Assembly: GCA_016183835.1 (NCBI GenBank)
Contig: JACPDV010000752.1
Coordinates: 1 to 5,823, forward strand
DNA: 5,823 nucleotides
Origin: Armatimonadota bacterium
Lineage (GTDB): Bacteria; Armatimonadota; UBA10988
Reading direction: 5' to 3'
A model generated the notes under the pieces. The model saw only the letters and a list, made by a program, of their open reading frames with translations, was not told the DNA's origin and searched no databases. Each line of letters starts with the position of its first letter. Position 1 is the first letter of the stretch. Positions 1-5,679 of this stretch are shown piece after piece. The position numbers and the translations under genes were made by a program.

Positions 1-9
1 CTGCGTCAT
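1..9 (-). CDS. Possible 5' end of a divergent gene running off the left edge
   Basis: On the minus strand an ATG at 9-7 is preceded by GGAG (21-18) with 8-nt spacing, a good ribosome-binding-site arrangement. Only three codons (Met-Thr-Gln) lie in the window, so no product can be suggested. If real, this gene is divergent from the propeller gene starting at 149, and the stretch 10-148 is a shared regulatory region. The support is the Shine-Dalgarno/ATG pair alone, which could arise by chance. Confidence 0.25.
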
Positions 10-64
10 CTGCGGATCTCCGGCTCTGTTCCGCACCGCAAGCGGGATCGCCGCGTACCAGCCA

Positions 65-82
65 TATACCCCGTTGGGTATA
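65..82. promoter_or_regulatory. Operator-like inverted repeat
   Basis: TATACCC (65-71) and GGGTATA (76-82) form a perfect 7-bp inverted repeat around a 4-nt centre (CGTT). It is locally AT-richer than its surroundings and ends 5 bp upstream of a consensus TTGACA box. A dyad of this size and position is typical of a dimeric transcription-factor site. The regulator is unknown. Confidence 0.4.
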
Positions 83-87
83 GTCCC

Positions 88-118
88 TTGACACCGCTAA
101 CGTGGCGGGCGAAGCTAC
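88..118 (+). promoter_or_regulatory. Candidate promoter for the Ogl-like gene
   Basis: TTGACA at 88-93 is a perfect sigma70-type -35 box. No good -10 box sits 16-18 bp downstream; the region around 111-118 (GAAGCTAC) is the only fit and is weak. A strong -35 with a poor -10, next to the dyad at 65-82, would suit an activated promoter. That last point is inference. Confidence 0.35.
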
Positions 119-138
119 GCGCACCGCGAGGAGCGGTT

Positions 139-142
139 GGAG
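139..142 (+). promoter_or_regulatory. Ribosome binding site deciding the ATG start
   Basis: GGAG lies 6 nt before ATG 149. An in-frame TTG at 137 could add four residues and has GAGGAG (128-133) only 3 nt upstream, which is less favourable. ATG 149 is preferred. Confidence 0.55.
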
Positions 143-148
143 AACAGC

Positions 149-1285
149 ATGTTGGAGCCCGGCAGCGTCACGGCGGTGGAGAGCATTCCGCGCGGGAGGG
201 CGCCCGAGTCCGGAGCGGCCATCCGGCAGCTCACCTCCACCCCGGCCATCCATGAAGACATCTACGGCGAAGTGCCCTACATGGACCCCACCGGCCGCTG
301 GCTGATGCTCACCCGCAAGCCCGCCTCGCACGCCCCGCAGGAGATCTGGCGCTGCGACCTGGAGCGCGGGTGGCTCACCCCCGTCTGCGACAACGTGCCC
401 AGCATCGTGGGCATGGCCGTCTCGCCCGACCAGCGCTTCTTCTACTGCATCCGCGACCTGGAAGAGGACGAGTTCGAGCTGCTGATCACCGACATCGCGT
501 CGCTGGAGCAGCACCGCCACACCTACCAGGGCCCGCCGCGGCCGGTGGCGATGGGCTCCGTCAGCCCGGACCTGCGGACCTACATCACGGCCACGCAGTT
601 CAGCCCCACCGAGTGCGCCATCTGCCGCTACGACCTGGAGACGGGTACGCGGCGGGTGATCCACGAGTGGGTCGACATCATCAACCCGCATCCGCAGCTC
701 GAGCCGGGCCGCGGGCAGGACATCCTGGTGCAGCACAACCGCGGGGCATCGTTCGACGAGCAGGGCCGCTGCCTGGCGCTGGTCGGGCCCGAAGGCGCCA
801 CGCTGTACCTGATCGACATCGACGGCGGCAACCGCCGCGAGCTGCCGGTGGGTCTGCCCTACACGGCGCGCTGCCAGGGGCATCAATGCTGGGTGGGCAA
901 GACGGGCGACATCCTCCTGACGGTGGAGGGCACGCCCGAGGCCTTGGCGGAGGGCAACCTGCTGGCCTTGACGCCGGGCGATGAGGCGGCGCGGCCGGTG
1001 GCGGCGGGGCATTACTACGGCCATCCGAACGCCTCGCGCGACGGGCGGTTCTTCGTCAGCGACACGTTCGGCGACGCGCTGATCGTGGTCGGCTCGCTGA
1101 AGACGGGGAAGACGCAGGTGCTGTGCCGCTCGGGCTCGAGCTTCGGCGCGCCGCAGTACACGCATCCGCACCCGTACTTCAGCCCGGGGAATCAGTGGGT
1201 GATCTACAACAGCGACGCGACGGGCGTGCCGCACGTGTATGCGGCGCGGGTGCCGGAGGGGTTGTTGGAGGGGTTGGAGGAGTAG
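149..1285 (+). CDS. Oligogalacturonate lyase-like beta-propeller protein
   Basis: This 378-residue protein resembles the oligogalacturonate lyase (Ogl, PF14583) family. Those enzymes are propeller proteins that cleave short pectin fragments by metal-dependent beta-elimination, usually in the cytoplasm. Visible family features are NPHPQLEPGRGQDILVQHNRG (about residues 179-199), GHQCWVG with His245, GHPNASRDGRFF with His292, and APQYTHPHPYFSP with Gln336, His339 and His341. From memory, the Yersinia enzyme binds Mn2+ through a Gln-x2-His-x-His cluster plus another His and uses a further His as base; all have counterparts here. Length is close to the usual figure of about 390. There is no signal peptide or TM segment, so it is probably cytoplasmic. 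Repeated SPDxR and DxxG turns support the propeller fold. No other pectin-pathway genes are nearby, so the true substrate may be another uronate oligomer. Family assignment is fairly secure; activity is inferred. Confidence 0.82.
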   Translation: MLEPGSVTAVESIPRGRAPESGAAIRQLTSTPAIHEDIYGEVPYMDPTGRWLMLTRKPASHAPQEIWRCDLERGWLTPVCDNVPSIVGMAVSPDQRFFYCIRDLEEDEFELLITDIASLEQHRHTYQGPPRPVAMGSVSPDLRTYITATQFSPTECAICRYDLETGTRRVIHEWVDIINPHPQLEPGRGQDILVQHNRGASFDEQGRCLALVGPEGATLYLIDIDGGNRRELPVGLPYTARCQGHQCWVGKTGDILLTVEGTPEALAEGNLLALTPGDEAARPVAAGHYYGHPNASRDGRFFVSDTFGDALIVVGSLKTGKTQVLCRSGSSFGAPQYTHPHPYFSPGNQWVIYNSDATGVPHVYAARVPEGLLEGLEE

Positions 1286-1315
1286 AGGCGTCCCTGGGCG
1301 ATGATGACGAACCCA

Positions 1316-1372
1316 GGAAAACCGGGTCTGGCTGCTTTCCGTCGGCCGAAAGATGCCTGACCCGCGTTTTCC
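1316..1372. terminator. Long interrupted hairpin after the Ogl-like gene
   Basis: GGAAAACCGGGTC (1316-1328) is complementary to 1359-1372 (GACCCGCGTTTTCC) except for one bulged base, giving 6 + 7 bp. Across a T-T mismatch GG/CC pairing continues inward (1330-1331 with 1356-1357), and CTTTC/GAAAG (1335-1339, 1348-1352) can cap it. The run of four Ts is inside the stem, not after it. It therefore looks like a structured, possibly bidirectional terminator or a small repeat rather than a textbook intrinsic terminator. Confidence 0.45.
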
Positions 1373-1397
1373 GGTCACCGTGCAGTGAGGCGAGGCC

Positions 1398-2408
1398 GTG
1401 GGGCGACGCGAGGCAGAGGGCGAAGTGGTGAGCGAGCATGTGGCGCGGCAAGAGCTGCCACGGCGGTTCCAGTTCGGCGTCGTCCTGGGCGCTCTGGGGG
1501 TCGTGCTTGGCGATCTGCTCCACTGGGTCTGTCCAGTTGACTCGGCCTTGCCGCCCCTCGTTGCGGTGGTGCTGTTGGCCATCGCCATCCCTCTGCAGCT
1601 CTGTGCTTGGCCGCCTCCTCCGCACAGGGCCCGCGTCACCACGGCCGGGATCAAGGTCCGAAGCCGCTTTCGGTGGAAGTGGCTGCCATGGGAGGCGATC
1701 CGCGAGGTCGAGGAGAGCGAAGTCGGTCTGAAGGTGAGCACCGATAGGGTAACGGTTACGCTCTGGCATGACTTGCCCCAGTGGGAGGCCTTGTGCCGCT
1801 TGGTGCGGGCATTCGTGCCTGGGAGCGCCTCACCGACCTGCGTGGATGCCGCTGTCTGGGCAGACCCCCGTGAGGTGCTCGGCAGCGCGGCGATCGGGTA
1901 CGAATCTCCCCTGGCCGACTGGCGTACCTTCGTGCGGCTCGCCGCCGTGGCTACCACACTGATCGTGCTGCTGCCGTTGCGGAGCGTCGTGGGAGGCGCC
2001 GAAGTGGCTGCGGCGACATTCCTGGTGGCCCTGGCCGTCGGGACGGTCAGTCTGGCGAAGCAGCAGGGGCTCCAGCACTTCAGCCTGACGGTCTCCGCCG
2101 CCGGCATCCGGCCCGGCGTCCTCCGGCCCAGAGTGCGGATGATGGCTTGGTCCGAGGTCATCGCCCTGCACGACCACCGGCAGGGCTGGCGCCTGGAGAC
2201 CACTCGCGGCGACTTCCTCATCCAGCGTCGCGGTCGGCACGGCTACGCGGCCGCCAACGCCATCCGGAAGGTCCTCGCCCTCCGCGACCAGGGTCTGCCG
2301 CTGCCGCGCATGGACATGACCCCGGCCGGGGCGATCTCACGGGTGGACGTGTCCGCCGAGCGGGGGCTGATGCGGGCGGAGGAGGCGGACGGGGAGAGCG
2401 AGAGCTGA
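1398..2408 (+). CDS. Membrane protein with duplicated 2-TM plus PH-like domain unit
   Basis: This 336-residue protein has no family I can name with certainty. Four hydrophobic segments are visible at about 24-44, 51-71, 178-197 and 201-220. After each pair comes a compact beta-rich soluble domain (about 78-125 and 226-276). The two domains share a pattern: V-T-x-AGI-x near the start, basic/aromatic residues, W-x-E-[AV]-I, then alternating hydrophobic strands. This resembles bacterial PH (YdbT/YdbS-like) domains fused to membrane hairpins. It suggests an internal duplication, with both soluble domains on the cytoplasmic side. The C-terminus (about 300-336) is Asp/Glu-rich and probably disordered. 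GTG 1398 has GAGG 7 nt upstream; GTG 1428 (GAGGG at 1416-1420) would shorten the protein by 10 residues and is nearly as good. It follows the Ogl-like gene by 112 nt with a hairpin between, so shared transcription is uncertain. Function is unknown; an envelope-associated role is a guess. Confidence 0.72.
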   Translation: MGRREAEGEVVSEHVARQELPRRFQFGVVLGALGVVLGDLLHWVCPVDSALPPLVAVVLLAIAIPLQLCAWPPPPHRARVTTAGIKVRSRFRWKWLPWEAIREVEESEVGLKVSTDRVTVTLWHDLPQWEALCRLVRAFVPGSASPTCVDAAVWADPREVLGSAAIGYESPLADWRTFVRLAAVATTLIVLLPLRSVVGGAEVAAATFLVALAVGTVSLAKQQGLQHFSLTVSAAGIRPGVLRPRVRMMAWSEVIALHDHRQGWRLETTRGDFLIQRRGRHGYAAANAIRKVLALRDQGLPLPRMDMTPAGAISRVDVSAERGLMRAEEADGESES

Positions 2409-2427
2409 AGCGCCGCGCTGCGGCGCT
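2409..2427 (+). terminator. GC-rich hairpin directly after the stop codon
   Basis: AGCGCCGC (2409-2416) and GCGGCGCT (2420-2427) form a perfect 8-bp stem with a 3-nt loop, starting one base after the TGA at 2406-2408. No T-tract follows, so it may stall or protect the transcript end rather than act as a classical intrinsic terminator. Confidence 0.45.
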
Positions 2428-2449
2428 GGCTCCCGGCCGGTGGACCAGG

Positions 2450-2471
2450 GGGTTGGACAGGCGCCCAACCC
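2450..2471. repeat. 7-bp inverted repeat
   Basis: GGGTTGG (2450-2456) and CCAACCC (2465-2471) pair perfectly around an 8-nt loop. It is the second of three consecutive palindromes between the convergent genes. There is no T-tract, and its role is unknown. Confidence 0.35.
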
Positions 2472-2487
2472 AGAACGACCCGGGGCC

Positions 2488-2583
2488 GTGTGGCACGGGC
2501 AGTCTGCTGCCCGTGTCCGACTCCGCGCTGCTCCGGCTGTCGCGTCGAACGCAGACACGGGCAGCAGACTACCCGTGCCACAC
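2488..2583. repeat. REPIN-like element with two inverted REP-type palindromes
   Basis: The arms at 2488-2517 and 2554-2583 are reverse complements at 29 of 30 positions; the one mismatch is C2500 against A2571. Each arm is itself a small hairpin. In the left arm CACGGGCAG (2494-2502) and CTGCCCGTG (2507-2515) surround the loop TCTG. In the right arm the same palindrome (2556-2577) has loop CAGA and one mismatch. The 36-nt spacer (2518-2553) can extend pairing through CGAC/GTCG and GCG/CGC. Two REP palindromes in inverted orientation across a short spacer define REPINs, which are non-autonomous repeats typically found between genes and mobilised by RAYT transposases. Position between convergent genes fits. 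No RAYT gene is in this window, and copy number cannot be judged from one locus. Confidence 0.65.
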
Positions 2584-2664
2584 CACCGTCAACGCCCGAG
2601 AGCGGGTGGCGGCATCACCTCCGAGCTGAGAGGGGGCCGCCCCGCCCCGCCGTCCATCCAAGCG

Positions 2665-3759
2665 TCACTCCCCCGCCGCCTCCACCCACTCCCGGTAGTT
2701 CCGCACGAACACCTCGCTCGGCGGATGCTGGAACGGCGTACAAGTGGGGCACATCACATACCCCGGCCGGCCCGCCACCACCTGCCGGACCTCCTCCACC
2801 ACCCGCCGCAAATGCCCCGGCGCCGCGCTGTGGAACTCCTGGTCTTGGATGTAGCCCATCAGCGCCATCCGCCCCTCGCAGCGCGCGAACAGCTCGCCCA
2901 GCGTGATGTCGCCTTGCGGCGGCGGCTCCAAGGGCTCCAGCGCGTCGAACTCGCACGCCAGCAGCTCCGGCAGCGCGTCGCGCACGCGGCCGTGGCAGTG
3001 GCACGTCACCAAGTGTCCGTGCTCGTGCAGGATCCGCACCAGCTCGCGCTGGTACGGCGTCACCAGCTCGGCGAAGACGTGGGGCGGGAGCATCGGCGGC
3101 GTCGCCAGCTCCGGCCCGGCCGTGTAGAAGAGGAACGGCTGACCCTCGGCCGCCGCCGCCACCCGCCGCGTCTGCTCGGCCACCCGCTCGAACATCCGCT
3201 CCACGACCGCGCGGGTGCCCGGCAGGTCGGTCAGGCAGCGGATGGTGAAGTCCTCATAGTTGAACAGCCCGGCCGCGTGGTACATCGGGTCGCCGTAGTC
3301 GACGTAGAGCAGCCCGCGGTCGCCCAGCTCGGTCTGCATGGCCAGCGCCGGGCCGAGGTCGGGCTCGCCCACCACCCAGGGCAGGCAGAAGTAGCGCTCC
3401 AGGTCCGCGTCGGTCTTGACCCAGTGCTCGGTGACGTAGCCCGGCTGCCCGCGCGGCACGGTCACCTGGCAGCGCAGCTCGCCCAGCGGCGTGTGGAGCA
3501 GGTGGAGCGTGGTGGTGCGCCCGTCGTTCCGCTCCACCCGGCACTCGGCACAGGCCGGGTCCTGCCACCGCAGACCGGCGCGCGCACTGGCCTTGCACAG
3601 CATCCCGGCGCGTGAGGTCACCAGCTCGAGCAGCTCGGCGTAGCCCGGGTCGGTGCGGTGCGCCGAGTTGCCGTAGGGGTGCAGGTTGTAGGTGCAGAAG
3701 GGGAGGCCATCGACCGGCTGCCGGCGGACGGCCGCCAGCAGCCGGTCGCGATGGGACAT
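2665..3759 (-). CDS. Uroporphyrinogen decarboxylase/MtaA-family protein (not HemE)
   Basis: This 364-residue protein shows the family layout. It opens with SHRDRLLAAVRRQPVDGLP, has a central beta-alpha barrel, TCHCHGRV (252-259), the acidic/proline strand EPLEPPPQGDI, and a C-terminal CPTCTPFQHP (337-346). The HemE hallmark MRQAGR is missing, so haem synthesis is unlikely. Methyltransferases of this superfamily (MtaA, MtbA, CmuA) bind zinc with His-x-Cys and a distal Cys. Here the first pair reads His254-x-His256, with Cys253 and Cys255 beside it and Cys337/Cys340 as distal candidates. A methyl-transfer or related role is possible, but no corrinoid protein is encoded nearby. ATG 3759 is chosen over GTG 3771 because GGTGA (3768-3764) sits 4 nt upstream and residue 1 then falls where the family begins. 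It follows the NHL lipoprotein gene by 4 nt, so it is probably translationally coupled to it. Confidence 0.8.
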   Translation of the reverse strand: MSHRDRLLAAVRRQPVDGLPFCTYNLHPYGNSAHRTDPGYAELLELVTSRAGMLCKASARAGLRWQDPACAECRVERNDGRTTTLHLLHTPLGELRCQVTVPRGQPGYVTEHWVKTDADLERYFCLPWVVGEPDLGPALAMQTELGDRGLLYVDYGDPMYHAAGLFNYEDFTIRCLTDLPGTRAVVERMFERVAEQTRRVAAAAEGQPFLFYTAGPELATPPMLPPHVFAELVTPYQRELVRILHEHGHLVTCHCHGRVRDALPELLACEFDALEPLEPPPQGDITLGELFARCEGRMALMGYIQDQEFHSAAPGHLRRVVEEVRQVVAGRPGYVMCPTCTPFQHPPSEVFVRNYREWVEAAGE

Positions 3760-3761
3760 CG

Positions 3762-3768
3762 CCTCACC
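3762..3768 (-). promoter_or_regulatory. Ribosome binding site overlapping the upstream stop codon
   Basis: On the minus strand GGTGAGG (3768-3762) contains the TGA stop (3766-3764) of the NHL lipoprotein gene and precedes ATG 3759. This arrangement favours termination-reinitiation coupling. The alternative start GTG 3771 has AGGTGA (3786-3781) 9 nt upstream and would overlap the upstream gene by 8 nt. Confidence 0.5.
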
Positions 3769-5476
3769 CACCGATCAGCCTCACCTGCCGGATCCGGTTG
3801 AACGGGTCGCCGGTGCCGAAGTTGCCGTCGGGGATGTAGACGATCGAGCCGTCCGGCCTGACCGCCAGCCCCTCGAACCCGAAGAACTGGGCGCTCAGGA
3901 GCGCACCGTCCAGGAACCCCTGGACCCCGGTCCCCGCCAGCGTGCTGACGTCGCCGCCGGGCACGATCAGACGGAGGACGTGGTTGCCGCCGTCGGCCAC
4001 GTAGGCGTTGCCGGCGGCGTCCGTGTCCACGTCGCCCGGGCCGAAGAAGCGCGCACCCGCCCGCGGCCCGTTCACCAGCCCGGCGGTGCCGTCGCCGGCG
4101 AAGGTGCTCACGTCGGTGATCTGCGAGCCGTCGGGCGAGAAGGTCAGCCGACGGAGGCAGTTGTTGTTGGAGTCGGCGACGAGCACGGTGCCGTCGGGCA
4201 GGGCGGCCATGCCGGTCGGCCGGTTGAACCGCGCGTTGTCGCCGGTGCCGTTGATCAGCCCGAACTGGTCCGGCTGCCCCGCGAGCCGGGTGACCACGCC
4301 CGTAGTGGTGTCGAGGTGCGAAATCACCGCGTGCGAGTCATCGGCGAGCAGCAGCCCGCCGCCCACGGGCATGGCGCACATGCCGCGCGGCCGGCCGATG
4401 TTCTCGGCCACCACGTTGGCGGCACGCCCGGGGATGTTCACCCGCCAGACGGTGCCGCCCACGCCGCCGCCCACGTCGAACGTGTTGCGGTCGGTCATCA
4501 CGTACAGCTCGCCGTCGGGGCCGAAGGTGATGCCGAAGGGCCGGAAGAAGTTGCCCTGGTTGACGATGGTGCTCGTGGTGCCGTCTGGCTCGACCTGCCG
4601 CACGAGCCCGTTGTCGAAATCGGCGACGAAGAGGCTGCCGTTGGGCGCGAGGGCCACGTTCACGGGGTTGTTGAAGCGGGCGACCGCGCCCGGGCCGTCG
4701 ACGAAACCGGCCTCGCCGCTGCCGGCGATGGTCGTCACGCCGGGGCCCTGACCGACCGGGCTGACATTGACGTTGAGCGTGGCGGTGAGCGCGGTGGCGG
4801 GCACGCCGGCCTGCTGCTCCAGCGTGGCCCGCACGGTCGCCGGCCCGCCCACGGCGAGCGGTGAGAGGGTCACCGGCAGGAGCGTCGGCTGCGTGGTGCT
4901 CAGCCCCACGAACTGGGCGCCGGCGGTGATCGACCAGGTCACCGGCGGCAGCAGCACGACCCCGCCACCGGCGTCACGGCCGGTGGCGACCACGTCGGTG
5001 CCGGGCTGCTCCATCACCAGGCCCAGCGGATTCGGCGTGATGGCGAAGCTGGTGACCGTGCTGTTCAGGTCCACGGTCACGGTGCCGATCTGGTTCAGCG
5101 TGACATTGACCTGTGGGTTGGCTGCGGCCTGCGCGTTGCCGGTGCCGTCGGCATTGGGGAAGGCCTGGAGCGCCGCCGTGAAGGTGCCGGGCGGCAGGCC
5201 CCGGAACTCGACGAAGGTGGTGCCGCCCTGGCCCGGCCGCCGGGCGTGCTGCGCGTCGGCCACCGTCTGGCCGAGTCGCAACGTGATGGTCAGGCTCTGC
5301 GCCGCCGAGGGGAACATGCGGCTGGCCGGCGCTGGCCAGTTGATCCGGAACGCCACCCCGGTCTGGGAGTTGCCCGGCGTGAACGCCTCGGTGGTTTCCT
5401 CTGTGCCGCAGCCGAGCATCACGGCGAGCAGCAGCACGGTCGAGAGCACGAATAGCGGACGAGTCCACTTGGCCAT
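3764..5476 (-). CDS. Secreted NHL-repeat lipoprotein
   Basis: This 570-residue protein has a lipoprotein signal: MAKWTRP, a hydrophobic core (residues 8-22) and Cys23 after MLG, slightly off the standard lipobox. Gly24 follows, with no inner-membrane retention Asp. Residues about 39-138 form a beta-rich domain with NWPAPASRMFPSAAQSL and RGLPPGTFTA. Residues 139-240 look like a bacterial Ig-like domain. Residues about 246-570 form a six-bladed NHL propeller with strands such as GSLFVADFDNGLVRQV, GTVLVADSNNNCLRRL and GNAYVADGGNHVLRL. A linker of the form AG-x3-G-x-[VIL]-[DN]G-x5-A-[RQ]F recurs at 250-268, 398-417, 459-477 and 513-531. NHL propellers usually bind proteins or glycans; some are lyases, but no catalytic residues are recognisable here. 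ATG 5476 is preferred over ATG 5512: it has GGGGA (5487-5483) 6 nt upstream and places the signal peptide at the N-terminus. It is the first gene of a two-gene operon. Its ligand is unknown. Confidence 0.85.
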   Translation of the reverse strand: MAKWTRPLFVLSTVLLLAVMLGCGTEETTEAFTPGNSQTGVAFRINWPAPASRMFPSAAQSLTITLRLGQTVADAQHARRPGQGGTTFVEFRGLPPGTFTAALQAFPNADGTGNAQAAANPQVNVTLNQIGTVTVDLNSTVTSFAITPNPLGLVMEQPGTDVVATGRDAGGGVVLLPPVTWSITAGAQFVGLSTTQPTLLPVTLSPLAVGGPATVRATLEQQAGVPATALTATLNVNVSPVGQGPGVTTIAGSGEAGFVDGPGAVARFNNPVNVALAPNGSLFVADFDNGLVRQVEPDGTTSTIVNQGNFFRPFGITFGPDGELYVMTDRNTFDVGGGVGGTVWRVNIPGRAANVVAENIGRPRGMCAMPVGGGLLLADDSHAVISHLDTTTGVVTRLAGQPDQFGLINGTGDNARFNRPTGMAALPDGTVLVADSNNNCLRRLTFSPDGSQITDVSTFAGDGTAGLVNGPRAGARFFGPGDVDTDAAGNAYVADGGNHVLRLIVPGGDVSTLAGTGVQGFLDGALLSAQFFGFEGLAVRPDGSIVYIPDGNFGTGDPFNRIRQVRLIGG

Positions 5477-5504
5477 GGTGTTTCCCCGCCGCGAGCGCAC
5501 GGTC

Positions 5505-5514
5505 CGATGCATCG
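5505..5514. promoter_or_regulatory. 10-bp perfect palindrome in the lipoprotein leader
   Basis: CGATGCATCG is self-complementary and lies downstream of the -10 candidate. It overlaps one copy of a 10-bp direct repeat, TGCATCGCGG, at 5508-5517 and 5544-5553 (36 bp apart). It could be a regulator site, but short GC-rich repeats are common by chance. Confidence 0.25.
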
Positions 5515-5536
5515 CGGCACCCGCCCCGTCACGTCA

Positions 5537-5565
5537 ACCATAGTGCATCGCGGGGCGCAGTGCAA
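5537..5565 (-). promoter_or_regulatory. Candidate promoter of the lipoprotein/URO-D operon
   Basis: On the minus strand TTGCAC (5565-5560) and TATGGT (5542-5537) are separated by exactly 17 bp. The -10 box matches 4 of 6 and the -35 box about 3 of 6 consensus bases. A start near 5530 would give a leader of roughly 54 nt before ATG 5476. It is the best-spaced pair I found upstream of this operon. Confidence 0.4.
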
Positions 5566-5597
5566 CGGCGAGGAGCAGTCGGCAGCGCGATCCGGCC

Positions 5598-5679
5598 CCC
5601 TCTCCTTACCAAGGAGAGGGCTGGGGTGAGGTCCCGTCCAGCCTTGCTGGTGTTGGACCTCCCCCTGCCCCCTCCTTGG
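5598..5679. repeat. REP-like composite inverted repeat
   Basis: CCCTCTCCTT (5598-5607) and AAGGAGAGGG (5611-5620) form a perfect 10-bp hairpin with a 3-nt loop. The same right half also belongs to a larger inverted repeat: 5609-5634 matches the reverse complement of 5655-5679 with two substitutions and one indel. Its 20-nt loop holds a further hairpin, CCAGC-CTT-GCTGG (5638-5650). The two foldings are mutually exclusive. The sequence strongly resembles dispersed intergenic repeats seen in many GC-rich bacteria, which give spurious peptides such as PHPSPLLGKERG. No transposase is present. Confidence 0.6.

Noticed and set aside
370..984. 204-codon plus-strand frame inside the Ogl-like gene
   Set aside because: Arg/Ala/Gly/His-rich out-of-frame translation of a gene whose main frame has conserved family motifs.
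2488..2583. CRISPR-like array or tRNA-like structure
   Set aside because: Only two copies, in inverted orientation, with a single 36-nt spacer; no cloverleaf and no cas genes.
2637..2652. C-rich run (quadruplex-capable on the minus strand) just after the URO-D-like gene
   Set aside because: Runs of this size are common in DNA this GC-rich and nothing nearby links it to a function.
2440..3615. 391-codon plus-strand open frame opposite the URO-D-like gene
   Set aside because: It is rich in Arg, His, Pro and Gln with no recognisable domain, and it lies antisense to a gene with clear family motifs. Long open antisense frames are expected in GC-rich DNA.
2665..3759. Assignment as HemE (haem biosynthesis)
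   Set aside because: The N-terminal substrate motif MRQAGR is absent and the barrel carries a metal-ligand-like CHCHG and CPTC instead.
3692..4864. 390-codon plus-strand open frame opposite the NHL lipoprotein gene
   Set aside because: Low-complexity Val/Gly/His/Arg composition, antisense to convincing NHL repeats; a shadow of the coding strand.
2488..5679. The minus-strand operon as cargo of a composite transposon, since inverted-repeat elements flank it
   Set aside because: The two elements are unrelated in sequence, each is complete in itself, and there is no transposase or target duplication visible.
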